Below, in pieces: positions 24,294 through 34,916 of a DNA stretch of 64,000 nucleotides; position 1 is the first letter of the stretch; the number at the start of each line of letters is the position of its first letter. The position numbers and the translations under genes were made by a program. Source of the DNA: Deltaproteobacteria bacterium GWC2_55_46 (GTDB lineage: Bacteria; Desulfobacterota; GWC2-55-46); contig LVEI03000001.1 in assembly GCA_001595385.3 (NCBI GenBank), positions 959,501 through 1,023,500 on the forward strand. The letters run 5' to 3'. The notes beneath the pieces are model-generated. The model searched no databases and was not told the origin of the DNA. It was given only the letters and a program-made list of their open reading frames with translations.

Positions 24294-25550
24294 TTAACCA
24301 GCGCTTTCCGCTTTGAGCCTGACCCCGTTCCACGCCTTCCTTTCGCGCATTACAGAGGCCAGGTTATAGGCGGCTACGATGAGATTCACGGCTGTCATCA
24401 CAAGGACGGTGCTCTTGAGGCTCCCCTGGAACATATTAAGGAGAGCGGCAAGGATGACGCTCCCGGCGATCAGCGAATATATGAAGCCTGTCTTGCCCCT
24501 CGCGAGGTTGAAGCTCATCAGCACGCTCACGACCGCCATGGAGACCATCGCGAGCCCATAATATTTCAGGAGCGGGGCTGCCTCCGAGAACCTGGCCCCG
24601 AAAAGGGTCCTTATCGCCAGCTCCGGGAAGAGTACAAAGCAGATAACGCCGGCTATAGAGAATACGCAGGTGAGGAGAAGTCCCCTGTCCAGCACCCTGT
24701 AGATGTCGCCGCCACGCGCGTGCGAATCCGTTATTATGGGGAATAGCGCCAGCACGAAGGCTGACGGCAGATAGAGGATGGTCTTTCCAAGGACCGATAC
24801 CGCGGAATAGAGCCCAGCCTCATCCGGGCTGGCCCAGTGCTTTACCGTTATCATGTCGATGTTGGTCATGGCTGTGAACGCGAGCGACGAGACGAGCACG
24901 GGGACGCTGTAGGACGCTATGTCAATGGTAGCCTTTCTCGCCCCCGGACTTTTCCTTAAGAGGCCGGCAAGCGGGAATGCCGTCATCGCTATGACGAAGA
25001 GGCCCGGGAGGGCCACAGCGGCTACCGCCCCGTTGAGGCCGAGGCCAGCAAGCACGAAGATGACGCCGAGGGCGAGCCTTGAGGCCGAGCCAAGCCATAT
25101 CCCGGCGCCAAAGTGCCAGAACTTTTGAAGGCCCTGGAGCATCCCCATGTTCACAGTCATGGCGAAGGAAAAGACCAGCCCGAAGCCGACGATTATTATG
25201 GGGACCCTGCTGTCGAGCTTAAGATAGGCGGCAACCGGGGCGCTAAAGAAGGCCAGCGCCGCGAAGACGGCCGCCCCGGCGGCGGTGGTGAATAGAAGCG
25301 AGTTCCTGTAGAACCGCGCGACACTTTCCGCCTCTCCCCTCGCGTTGAACGTAGACGCGTACCTGGCGACAACAAGCATGACCGTCCCCGTTGGAATACC
25401 CAGTATCGATGTCACTGAAAGTACCGCGTTAAGCGCCCCGTAATCGGTCAGGTCAAGCCGCCTGCTCATGAAGAACTGAAAGAAGTAATTACAGAAGTTC
25501 CCCGCCATCGAGGCAAGGAAGAGTACGGTACCGCTTTTGAGCAAGCCCAT
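24294..25550 (-). CDS. Polysaccharide flippase (MOP/Wzx-like), copy 2, first gene of the operon
   Basis: A 418-residue protein with about 12-14 membrane helices and the N-terminus MGLLKSGTVLFLASMAGN. I start at the ATG at 25550 because the paralogue ending at 517 begins at the equivalent residue and has the same length; a TTG at 25586 would add 12 residues. An AGGGG site precedes the ATG by about 8 bases. Conserved LTDYGALNAVLSV and ALFPIITDSHARG are flippase-like. It should translocate the lipid-linked glycan. It is the promoter-proximal gene of the cluster. Confidence 0.87.
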   Translation of the reverse strand: MGLLKSGTVLFLASMAGNFCNYFFQFFMSRRLDLTDYGALNAVLSVTSILGIPTGTVMLVVARYASTFNARGEAESVARFYRNSLLFTTAAGAAVFAALAFFSAPVAAYLKLDSRVPIIIVGFGLVFSFAMTVNMGMLQGLQKFWHFGAGIWLGSASRLALGVIFVLAGLGLNGAVAAVALPGLFVIAMTAFPLAGLLRKSPGARKATIDIASYSVPVLVSSLAFTAMTNIDMITVKHWASPDEAGLYSAVSVLGKTILYLPSAFVLALFPIITDSHARGGDIYRVLDRGLLLTCVFSIAGVICFVLFPELAIRTLFGARFSEAAPLLKYYGLAMVSMAVVSVLMSFNLARGKTGFIYSLIAGSVILAALLNMFQGSLKSTVLVMTAVNLIVAAYNLASVMRERKAWNGVRLKAESAG

Positions 25551-25617
25551 CCATACAACCCCTGGCCGTTTTTCTCCGGCGTACAACCGGAGGATTAATA
25601 CCGCGCTTTAAGGGGTA

Positions 25618-25645
25618 ACTATAATGCGGTTTTCCTGACTGTCAA
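25618..25645 (-). promoter_or_regulatory. Sigma-70-type promoter for the polysaccharide operon
   Basis: On the minus strand a perfect -35 TTGACA (25640-25645) is separated by 16 bases from TATAGT (25618-25623), five of six matches to the -10 consensus. Transcription would begin near 25611, about 60 bases before the first flippase ATG. No comparably good promoter was seen within the next 25 kb of tightly packed minus-strand genes, so this may drive the whole cluster. Confidence 0.65.
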
Positions 25646-25783
25646 ATCGGCTGGGGGTTGTTCTGGAGGATGGGCATGCCGAACCGGTCAGGCGGCTTTC
25701 ATGGGAACAAGCCGCCACGACATGACCCGGAACAAGCGAGCAGAGGCGGCAAAGCTGTTGAAAAGAACGCGACGAGGCGCGCT

Positions 25784-26035
25784 TCAGGGCTGTAGCCTTT
25801 CCTGGTATTCCCTTATAGTGTCGAGCAGCTCTTCGTACTCATGGTATCCCTGGTCGAAATCCTCGACATACGCGGCTATTATCTCAAGCTCGTCCGGGTC
25901 TATCGATTCGTCATTGGTAATGGCGTTAAGGACGTTATCGAGCACGTACTGGACGTCCTCCGGATGTTCGATCTGTTCAAGATGGCCCCTGTAATCAGAA
26001 AGCAGGTCATAAAGCTCTACGGTGTCTTCGTTCAT
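25784..26035 (-). CDS. Small acidic hypothetical protein (83 aa)
   Basis: I do not recognise this 83-residue protein. It is strongly acidic, with many Glu and Asp and few basic residues, and is predicted all-helical, with a pattern suggesting a small helical bundle (YDLLSDYRGHLEQIEHPED and DELEIIAAYVEDFDQGYHEY). The ATG has an AGGTGA ribosome site about 8 bases upstream. It stands alone, divergent from the sigma-54 activator gene at 26203 and upstream of the polysaccharide operon. It could be a small regulatory or binding protein, but nothing in the sequence proves that. Confidence 0.6.
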   Translation of the reverse strand: MNEDTVELYDLLSDYRGHLEQIEHPEDVQYVLDNVLNAITNDESIDPDELEIIAAYVEDFDQGYHEYEELLDTIREYQERLQP

Positions 26036-26125
26036 TTTTCTGTCACCTTGCCTCTGTATTGGTGGTGCGGCGCTAATAGATAATATAGCACAAGCTCGCG
26101 TATGTGGCGGCCAGCTCCCAGGGGC

Positions 26126-26155
26126 TTGTATTCCATGGTTTTTTCAGATTATAAT
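26126..26155 (+). promoter_or_regulatory. Probable promoter of the NtrC-family regulator
   Basis: A perfect -10 TATAAT (26150-26155) lies 18 bases after TTGTAT (26126-26131), a three-of-six -35. It would start transcription about 40 bases before the regulator's ATG at 26203. The -10 is convincing; the -35 is weak, so an activator may be needed. Confidence 0.45.
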
Positions 26156-26202
26156 GCAAAAAGGCCAGGATTAAACCCAAGGTCCCGCTGGAGAGGTCGC
26201 GT

Positions 26203-27516
26203 ATGGCGAAAATACTGGTGCTCGATGACGATAGTATCTTCCGTAAGACCCTGTGCAGGGCCCTTTTAGCCAGAGGCCATGAGGCGACCCCTGCCGAAGA
26301 CGGCGCAAAGGCCGTGGACCTCGCGTCAACCAGGCGCTTTGACGTAGCCATCATCGACATGATGATGCCCGGCATGAACGGCACACAGGCGCTTGTGGCG
26401 ATAAAAGAGGCCCAGCCCTCTGTGGCCTGCATCGTCCTCACGGGCTACGGCTCCATCGCTGACGCCGTGAAATCGATCAGGCTCGGCGGGTATCATTACC
26501 TTACGAAGCCGTGCGACATCCAGGAAATAGAAGACCTCATCGCCGCGATAAAGCCCGATAGCGAGCCAGCCGCCGGAGAGGAGCGATACCAGGGGATTAT
26601 AGGTGTGAGCCCCGGCATAAAGGATGTCGTGCGCTTTATCAAGCGTGTCAAGGACTCCAATCTGCCGGTGCTTATCATGGGAGAGAGCGGCACCGGCAAA
26701 GAGCTTGTCGCGCAGGCGCTCCACTTCGACAGCAGGCGCAAGGACGCGCCCTTTATCGCCATGAACTGCGCGTGCTTGAAGCCCGGGCTCCTTGAAAACG
26801 AGCTTTTCGGCCATGTAAAGGGCGCTTTCACAGGGGCGGCAGACCAGAAAGAAGGCCTGGTGAAGGCCGCGGACAATGGCACGCTTTTCATAGACGAGAT
26901 CGGCGACCTTGACCTCTCCGTGCAGGCGGCCCTCCTGCGTTTCATAGAGACCGGCACATACAGGCCGCTCGGGTCGAGCAAGGAGATACACGTCACCACA
27001 AGGATAATAACCGCCATAAACAAGGACATAGAGGAAGAGGTGGCGAGCAAACGGTTCAGGCTGGACCTGTACTACAGGCTGAACGTCTGCAGGGTGCACA
27101 TACCGCCGCTTCGGAGGCGGCCTGAGGACATACCCGCGCTGGCAAACTACTTCCTGAGGAATATTTCAGTCGCCGAGGGGCGCAATTATGCCTTTACGCC
27201 GGAGACTATGGAACTCCTTGTAAGGCATGACTGGCCCGGAAACGTGCGCGAGCTTCTACACCTGGTACAGAGGGCGGCTGTTCTAAGCCCCGAGGACGTT
27301 ATAACGGCCGCCCAGGTGATGAAGTCTATAGGCAGAAGGCATGCGCCATCGACCGCCCAGGCCCAATCGCTTGAGGAGATGGAAAGGGGCTGCATCCTGT
27401 CGGTACTCTCCGCGAACGGGTGGAACATAAGCCGGTCCGCGAAGGCCCTCAATATCGACAGAAGGACCCTTCAGAGGAAGATGACCAAATACGCCATCAG
27501 AAGGCTGGCCCGCTGA
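26203..27516 (+). CDS. Sigma-54-dependent response regulator (NtrC family)
   Basis: A 437-residue regulator with three domains. The receiver (residues 1-115) has phospho-acceptor D52 in AIIDMMMPGMNG and the TKPCD lysine near 102. The AAA+ domain has Walker A GESGTGKE (160-167), the sigma-54-contacting GAFTGA loop (207-212), Walker B TLFIDEIGDL and arginine finger RFRLDLYYRL. A Fis-type helix-turn-helix lies at the C-terminus (SRSAKALNIDRRTLQRKM). It activates RNA polymerase with sigma-54 when phosphorylated. No kinase gene is adjacent, so it is an orphan; the targets are unknown. Confidence 0.93.
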   Translation: MAKILVLDDDSIFRKTLCRALLARGHEATPAEDGAKAVDLASTRRFDVAIIDMMMPGMNGTQALVAIKEAQPSVACIVLTGYGSIADAVKSIRLGGYHYLTKPCDIQEIEDLIAAIKPDSEPAAGEERYQGIIGVSPGIKDVVRFIKRVKDSNLPVLIMGESGTGKELVAQALHFDSRRKDAPFIAMNCACLKPGLLENELFGHVKGAFTGAADQKEGLVKAADNGTLFIDEIGDLDLSVQAALLRFIETGTYRPLGSSKEIHVTTRIITAINKDIEEEVASKRFRLDLYYRLNVCRVHIPPLRRRPEDIPALANYFLRNISVAEGRNYAFTPETMELLVRHDWPGNVRELLHLVQRAAVLSPEDVITAAQVMKSIGRRHAPSTAQAQSLEEMERGCILSVLSANGWNISRSAKALNIDRRTLQRKMTKYAIRRLAR

Positions 27517-27529
27517 GCCTCTACCGTCC

Positions 27530-27557
27530 GCCCGCAGGCGCGCCATCATCTGCGGGC
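27530..27557. terminator. Hairpin between convergent genes
   Basis: GCCCGCAG (27530-27537) pairs perfectly with CTGCGGGC (27550-27557) over a 12-base loop, between the convergent regulator and TrpD2-like genes and reaching into the latter's last codons. There is no T run on either side, so intrinsic termination is doubtful; it may be a factor-dependent or mRNA-end structure. Confidence 0.35.
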
Positions 27558-28571
27558 AGCCTTGGCGTACGCGCGAAACCTTTTTATCGCCTCTCCGGAA
27601 CGGAGGCTCGCTTCAGCCCCTTCCCTTGCCTCTTTCAACCCATTGAAAATGCCCGCCGAATAGAGCAGCACCGAGGCGGTGTAGACGGCCCAGCCCCTTC
27701 CAGGACCTTCCTTTCCTTCCAGTACGGAGGAATTAAGCGCGGCATCCGCCTTTATATCGGTGAAAGGATAATTCGCCGCCTCGACCCCCATTCCTTTCGG
27801 GTCGAACGACTCAGACGTGCTTCCATCAATCGTCCCGCTGATGTACCTGGTCTCCCTCGCCGGGAAAGGCTCGACACCTCCTTCCGCCCCCTTGACGACG
27901 GTCCACCTCGTGAACCCGGCCTCTTTCGCCAGGTGTTCGAGGTTCTGGAAGAACGGCTCGTGGAAGATGCCGCATACGAGCTTTGTGGTCCCGAACGGGT
28001 TCAACGCCTTCTCGATGACATTGACAAAGGTCCTCATGCCGAACTCCCTTCTTAAGGGGAGTATCCCGAATAGCTCTGGCGAATATACCGACTGATGGGC
28101 GTAGGCGAATCCCGCCTCGGCGAAGCACTCCTTTATGCCTTCCTCCCCTTCCGGCATGCCAGCGCCCATCTCAAGCAGGACATCATGGAAGGTCGGCGCG
28201 CAATTGGCCGGGACCATGGTAGAGCCGTGGCTTACCGCCTTGAGCCCGGCCCCTGCGGCTATGAATATGGCGGAAGGAAGTATATGGGAGCCCCTTGCCT
28301 TGCCGTCGTAGTTCGCCGATATGCACAACGCCTCCGTGCTGCCTGGCAGGTCGATAGTGACCATCGACTCTTTTACCGCGTCCATGAAGCCCGATAACTC
28401 ATCCCTGGACTCTCCCTTGATCCTCATGGAGGAGAAGAAGGCCCCGGTCTGGATATCTGTCGCCCTGCCAGAGATTATCTCCCTGAAGGCCGTCTTCGCC
28501 CCTTCTCTCGAAAGGTCCTTCGAGCCCTCCTTGCCTCTTCCTACCACCTTTATGAATTCCAGTATGCCCAT
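27546..28571 (-). CDS. TrpD2-like phosphoribosyltransferase-fold protein
   Basis: About 341 residues from the ATG at 28571, which has a GGTGA site 5 bases upstream; an extension to 28670 adds an unconserved tail. The sequence has the TrpD layout: an N-terminal helical domain (MGILEFIKVVGRGKEGS), NYDGKARGSHILPSAIFIAAGAG, then HGSTMVPANCAPTFHDVL and GMRTFVNVIEKALNPFG. True anthranilate phosphoribosyltransferases carry HGNR and SSGSADVLEALG here; their absence and the lack of other trp genes point to the TrpD2/YbiB group, whose members bind nucleic acid. Divergent from gyrB. Confidence 0.78.
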   Translation of the reverse strand: MGILEFIKVVGRGKEGSKDLSREGAKTAFREIISGRATDIQTGAFFSSMRIKGESRDELSGFMDAVKESMVTIDLPGSTEALCISANYDGKARGSHILPSAIFIAAGAGLKAVSHGSTMVPANCAPTFHDVLLEMGAGMPEGEEGIKECFAEAGFAYAHQSVYSPELFGILPLRREFGMRTFVNVIEKALNPFGTTKLVCGIFHEPFFQNLEHLAKEAGFTRWTVVKGAEGGVEPFPARETRYISGTIDGSTSESFDPKGMGVEAANYPFTDIKADAALNSSVLEGKEGPGRGWAVYTASVLLYSAGIFNGLKEAREGAEASLRSGEAIKRFRAYAKAARR

Positions 28572-28723
28572 AAAAATCACCCGTCTGATTGGAGTTTTTT
28601 TTAAAAACCTTCTCAGTATATCATAAAAACAGGATGGCGGTCCGCAACCCCTTCCATGCACGGTTTTCAACCATTTTTAGCTGAATACAGGCGGATCAGG
28701 CCCTCTTCCCTCCCTCTTTTTTC

Positions 28724-28753
28724 TGGAAAAAATCCGCGTTTTCGTGCTAAAAT
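28724..28753 (+). promoter_or_regulatory. Possible gyrB promoter
   Basis: TAAAAT (28748-28753) is a good -10, with TGGAAA (28724-28729) 18 bases upstream as a four-of-six -35. It would give a leader of about 70 bases to the gyrB start at 28830. The gap between the divergent TrpD2-like gene and gyrB is otherwise AT-rich and without genes. Confidence 0.35.
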
Positions 28754-28826
28754 GATAGTTTGAAATTCCGCCTCTTTCATCTTTATCCACGGCGTAAAAC
28801 CTAATCTCGTAAGAGAAAGGAACTGA

Positions 28827-31277
<2,451 letters not shown>

Positions 31278-31340
31278 CCGGTCGGCTCAAAAACTAAAAA
31301 TCAGACTCAGCCAGCTAAAAGAACCCAGGGGATATAACGA

Positions 31341-32165
31341 ATGCACAGCAAAAAAGCCCAGCGAATAGGCCTTTACATAGACGTCGCCAACATAACCCGG
31401 AACGGCGGCTACGGCATGCGCTTTGACGCGCTCCGGGACTTCGCCTGCAGGGACAGCGGCGAGCCGATAAGGCTCAACGCCTACGTCGCGTATGACGAAG
31501 AGAGGGCCAAGACCGACCATGATTACAGGGACCGGACCTTCAACTTCCACTCGACACTCAGGGACTACGGCTACAAGGTCATTGAAAAGATCGTCAGCTG
31601 GTATACGGACGAGTCGGGGAACAGATTCGGCAAGGCCAACGCCGACCTCGACATGGCCGTAGACGCCCTCCTTCAGTCGGAGAACCTCGATAAGGTCATG
31701 ATGGCCACCGGCGACGGCGATTTCATACAGGTTGTGAGGGCCCTTCAGAACAAAGGCTGCAGGGTCGAGGCGGTCGCCTTCCAGAACGTATCGTCGAACC
31801 TGAAAAGAGAAGTCGACCTTTTCATGTCAGGCTTTCTTGTACCTAACCTCCTCCCCATACAGGACGCCGACCCCAAGAAGAACTGGGGCGAGGTGGGCTC
31901 GCGCGTAAGGGGCATCTGCTACACCTTCAATAAATCCAAGAACTTCGGCTTCATGAGGTATCTTTCAAGGATCGGCCCCGGCCTCTGGATAACCGACACC
32001 CGCCGCTCCGACTCTCCGTTCGGCACCGCCTTCGCCCATGAATCGAGCTTCGGCCCCGGCATAGACATAGCCATGCTCCCGAGCAGGGACCTCATATTCG
32101 AGTTCGACCTCACGCAGGGAGAAAAAGGCATGCAGGCGACGAACATCGTGAAGATATTCCCTTAA
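31341..32165 (+). CDS. NYN-domain (LabA-like) nuclease fused to a cold-shock-like domain
   Basis: A 274-residue protein of two parts. Residues 8-165 are a NYN/PIN-like domain with the acidic metal-site residues D14 (LYIDVANI), D102/D104 (ANADLDMAVDAL) and D125/D127 (ATGDGDFIQ). Residues about 187-274 look like an OB-fold cold-shock domain: VRGICYTFNKSKNFGFMRY, then AFAHESSF and LIFEFDLTQGEKGMQATNIV, which follow the CSD strand order. NYN proteins cleave RNA, and the second domain would bind single-stranded RNA. An AGGGGA site precedes the ATG. It is probably co-transcribed with gyrB and ends at a strong terminator. Confidence 0.82.
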   Translation: MHSKKAQRIGLYIDVANITRNGGYGMRFDALRDFACRDSGEPIRLNAYVAYDEERAKTDHDYRDRTFNFHSTLRDYGYKVIEKIVSWYTDESGNRFGKANADLDMAVDALLQSENLDKVMMATGDGDFIQVVRALQNKGCRVEAVAFQNVSSNLKREVDLFMSGFLVPNLLPIQDADPKKNWGEVGSRVRGICYTFNKSKNFGFMRYLSRIGPGLWITDTRRSDSPFGTAFAHESSFGPGIDIAMLPSRDLIFEFDLTQGEKGMQATNIVKIFP

Positions 32166-32176
32166 CGGACCAGATT

Positions 32177-32214
32177 TAAAAAAGCCCCTGCCGCAACCGG
32201 CAGGGGCTTTTTTT
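32177..32214. terminator. Strong bidirectional intrinsic terminator
   Basis: An 11-base perfect stem (AGCCCCTGCCG at 32183-32193 with its complement at 32198-32208) around a CAAC loop, flanked by an A run on the left and TTTTTTT on the right. It therefore works for both the NYN gene and the convergent tatC, whose stop is at 32213. Confidence 0.92.
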
Positions 32215-32944
32215 ATTTCTTCTTCCCGAATATGGAAGCGACGACTATGCCCATGACGTAAAGGACGGCAAGGGGGCCGGCCATGAGCATCTGATTGAAT
32301 ACGTCAGGCGTGGGCGTGAGTACCGCCGAGGCGACGAGGATGGCGACTATCGCGTACCTCCACCAGGCGACGAGTTGGCGGGCAGAGACTATCCCAAGCC
32401 TTGAGAGCACGAGTATGGCAAGGGGGAGCTGGAAGACGAGGCCGAAGGCGAGTAGAAGCCTTGTAGCCATCGAGAAGTACTGCCCCATCGATAGAAATGG
32501 CTTTAATCCCTGCGTTGAATAACTGAGCAGGTACTTGAAACCAAAGGGGAAGACGACCTTGAAGGCGAAGGCGGCGCCAGAGACGAAGAGGACGACCGAG
32601 AATATGACGATGAATATGAACCAACGCCTCTCATCCCTGTAGAGGCCCGGTGCCACAAAGGCCCATACCTGGTAGACAACGACCGGGCTCGCAATGACCA
32701 GCCCGGCCAGAAGGGCGACCTTCAGGTAGATGAAAAACGGCTCGACCACCCCGGTAAATACCATGAAGTCCTGCCCCTGGGGCAGGGCCTCAAGGAGCGG
32801 AGAGGCCAAAAGCCAGTAGAGCCTGTCAGAGTAATAATAAGCGGCTAAAAAACCCGCGGCGACTGCGATAACGGATATGATGAGCCTTTGCCGCAGCTCG
32901 GCCAGGTGGCCGGTAAACGACATCCTCTTTTCTTCCCCGGCCAT
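32213..32944 (-). CDS. tatC: Sec-independent protein translocase TatC
   Basis: A 243-residue protein with six membrane helices. The N-terminus FTGHLAELRQRLI carries the conserved helix that binds the twin-arginine signal. VVYQVWAFVAPGLYRDERR is the best-conserved loop with the FxxPGL-type motif. FEVNLGL-like helices follow (LLLAFGLVFQLPLAILVLSRLG). TatC recognises folded proteins carrying RR signal peptides and passes them to TatA/B. tatA lies 2 bases upstream, and the gene ends in the shared terminator. Confidence 0.94.
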   Translation of the reverse strand: MAGEEKRMSFTGHLAELRQRLIISVIAVAAGFLAAYYYSDRLYWLLASPLLEALPQGQDFMVFTGVVEPFFIYLKVALLAGLVIASPVVVYQVWAFVAPGLYRDERRWFIFIVIFSVVLFVSGAAFAFKVVFPFGFKYLLSYSTQGLKPFLSMGQYFSMATRLLLAFGLVFQLPLAILVLSRLGIVSARQLVAWWRYAIVAILVASAVLTPTPDVFNQMLMAGPLAVLYVMGIVVASIFGKKK

Positions 32945-32946
32945 CC

Positions 32947-33171
32947 CTACTCCTTATCAGCCTGGCCGGAGACCGGCGCCTCGGGCTTGCCGTCCTTTTG
33001 CTCGGCCCTGGCCGCCTCCATGAAACTCTTTTTTACCTCTTCGCCGGCCTTCCTGAATTCAGAATATGCCTTCCCGAGCGCCCTGGCTACAGCCGGGAGC
33101 TTCTCCGGCCCCAGGGCGATAAGGGCGACGATGACGACGAGTACCAGTTCGCTTAGACCGATGCCGAACAT
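32947..33171 (-). CDS. tatA: Twin-arginine translocase TatA/TatB-type subunit
   Basis: A 74-residue protein with the classic layout: one N-terminal membrane helix (residues 5-20, LSELVLVVIVALIALG), the hinge GPEKLP, an amphipathic helix (VARALGKAYSEFRKAGEEVK) and a charged, flexible tail. The Glu at residue 8 in the helix resembles TatB, while the length resembles TatA. In bacteria with a single gene such proteins may do both jobs. It is followed directly by tatC. Confidence 0.9.
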   Translation of the reverse strand: MFGIGLSELVLVVIVALIALGPEKLPAVARALGKAYSEFRKAGEEVKKSFMEAARAEQKDGKPEAPVSGQADKE

Positions 33172-33176
33172 CCGGA

Positions 33177-33638
33177 TTACCTCGGGGGCGGGACCACAAA
33201 TACCGGGCAGGCCGCCTTTCTCATGACCCGCTCGGTCGTGCTGCCGAACAATACCCTGTCTATGCGGGCCTTGCCGAATGTGCCCATCACGACAACGTCT
33301 ATGGCGCTTCCATTTATCACCTTGAGTATTTCCTTATATGGCTCGCCGTCGAGCACGCGAGACTCAAGGTTCCTGTATCCTTTGAACCTCATCTCGCAAA
33401 AACGCCTGAGCATCTCTGTCGCGCTCTCCATCATCTCCTCGTCGAGCTTGTCAAAAGGGAGGTGCGGCAGGTAAAAACCCCTGGCCTCGCGCGAGGTATC
33501 CACCACATGGACGACGTATAACTTCGCCTTGTAAGCTTCCGCGAGCGACAGGGCGTATGAGGCCGCGTGGATGGATGCGCCTGTAAAATCGGTTGGGAAG
33601 AGGACCTTCTGGATCCTGAGCTTCTGTTTTGGGAGCAT
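33177..33638 (-). CDS. Universal stress protein (UspA family)
   Basis: A 153-residue single-domain protein. VLFPTDFTGASIHAASYAL is the N-terminal strand-helix of the fold, and the ATP-binding loop is VVMGTFGKARIDRVLFGST, ending with RVMRKAACPVFVV. The GxxGx9GS motif fits the nucleotide-binding subgroup, although the first glycine context (GTFGKA) is slightly unusual. It stands upstream of tatA by 5 bases and may share its transcript. The role is stress survival in general; the specific signal is unknown. Confidence 0.9.
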   Translation of the reverse strand: MLPKQKLRIQKVLFPTDFTGASIHAASYALSLAEAYKAKLYVVHVVDTSREARGFYLPHLPFDKLDEEMMESATEMLRRFCEMRFKGYRNLESRVLDGEPYKEILKVINGSAIDVVVMGTFGKARIDRVLFGSTTERVMRKAACPVFVVPPPR

Positions 33639-33734
33639 GGCGGCAACCTCTTTTTATGGCCTCAGGGCTATCTCACGATTCATCTTATATTAAGCATATC
33701 AGCTTTTCAACCCCATTTGGGGGCGTCCCTCCCG

Positions 33735-34889
33735 CTAAAGACAGAGCCCCTTGATCCCATCGACCACCTTCTCCCTGATAGCCTTCGGGCTTGGCAGTTC
33801 CCTGCCCTTCATGCCATCCAGTATAAGGGGCTTCAAAAGCCTTTCGAACTCGCCGCCGCAAGAGCACTTTGGGATATTATCCATCGGCACGACCTTTCTT
33901 GCCCCGCATGAAGAGCACCTCAGGACGTCCTTGGCTCCAGACCATTTGCCTTTTTTAGCGAGAGGCTTGCCTTCAATCTCCATTATATCCATGCTGAAGT
34001 CCACTACAGGGGCGTTGCTTATGCAAGTGCCGACGCCAAAGGCGTCTACCAGCGGGGCAAGCCTTACTACCTCCGCCTCGTCAAGCCCCCCTGAGGCGAA
34101 GAGCTTGACCTCTTTAAAGCCCCTAAGGTCGAGTTCCCATCGGACCTCCTCGAAAATCCGGTAGAAGTCCCCGCGCCTGGACGACGGTGTGTCGAGCCTC
34201 ACGGCGAAAAGTCGCCCCCCCATCGCCTCGGCCACCCTTATAGATTCGAACTTCTCGTCGTTGAAGGTATCGACAAGCGCGACCCTTTTTACCCTGGCGT
34301 CAACCGATTCGTCAAAGGCCTTTATCGCCTCGACCGTATCTCCGAGGACGAGTATCAGGGCGTGGGGCATTGTGCCCATCGGGTCAATATCCAGCAACTC
34401 TGCGCTCACGATGACCGCCACGCCGTCGCAGCCGCCTATGAACGCTGCCCGTTCTATCATCGGCGCCACGACCGGGTGCATCCTCCTTGCCCCGAAGCTC
34501 ACGACCGTCCTTTCGCCAGCTGCTATCCTTATCCTCGCCGATTTGGTGGCCACACCGGTTGCCTGGCATAGAAGGCCCAAAAGGGCGGTCTCAAAGACGC
34601 AGAACTCCTGGTAGCTCCCCTCTATCTCCATGACAGGCTCCCAGGGGAAGAATACCTCGCCCTCGGCCATAGACCGGATATTGACCTTCCTGCCTTCCAT
34701 AAGGTAAGCGGCCTCTTCGACCCCGGCGAGCACCCCCCAGCCGTAATCACCCGGGAGCGTTTTGGCGAATAGCTCGGCCCTTACCCTCTTGTCCACGCCC
34801 CTTGCCTTGAGTATCTCGAGCGTCCTCGCGAAGTAGACGTCCGTCACCCTGCCAGCCTTGATGTCACGCGGGTCTGATATGTGAAACAT
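33735..34889 (-). CDS. pncB: Nicotinate phosphoribosyltransferase with C-terminal zinc ribbon
   Basis: A 384-residue type II phosphoribosyltransferase of the NAD salvage pathway, converting nicotinate and PRPP to NaMN. It begins with DIKAGRVTDVYFARTLEIL, has VVSFGARRMHPVVAPMIERAAF and the phosphate-binding region LFASGGLDEAEVVRLAPLVDAFGVGT. Near the C-terminus C325, C328, C342 and C344 (CSSCGARK and CSCGG) form a zinc ribbon, as in the short archaeal and some bacterial forms. It stands alone between universal stress protein and rhomboid genes. Confidence 0.9.
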   Translation of the reverse strand: MFHISDPRDIKAGRVTDVYFARTLEILKARGVDKRVRAELFAKTLPGDYGWGVLAGVEEAAYLMEGRKVNIRSMAEGEVFFPWEPVMEIEGSYQEFCVFETALLGLLCQATGVATKSARIRIAAGERTVVSFGARRMHPVVAPMIERAAFIGGCDGVAVIVSAELLDIDPMGTMPHALILVLGDTVEAIKAFDESVDARVKRVALVDTFNDEKFESIRVAEAMGGRLFAVRLDTPSSRRGDFYRIFEEVRWELDLRGFKEVKLFASGGLDEAEVVRLAPLVDAFGVGTCISNAPVVDFSMDIMEIEGKPLAKKGKWSGAKDVLRCSSCGARKVVPMDNIPKCSCGGEFERLLKPLILDGMKGRELPSPKAIREKVVDGIKGLCL

Positions 34890-34916
34890 CCGGGACCTCC
34901 GTCAGGATCGATGTCT

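Noticed and set aside
24180-24746. Long plus-strand frames opposite the polysaccharide and gyrB genes (for example also 29199-30701 on minus)
   Set aside because: They are opposite-strand shadows created by GC-rich codon bias. They lack ribosome sites and family motifs, while the opposite frames encode recognised proteins.
25676-25795. Plus-strand 39-residue frame with GGAGG 7 bases before ATG
   Set aside because: Composition is low in hydrophobic residues with no recognisable pattern, and its end overlaps the convergent 83-residue gene. The ribosome-like site alone does not support a gene.
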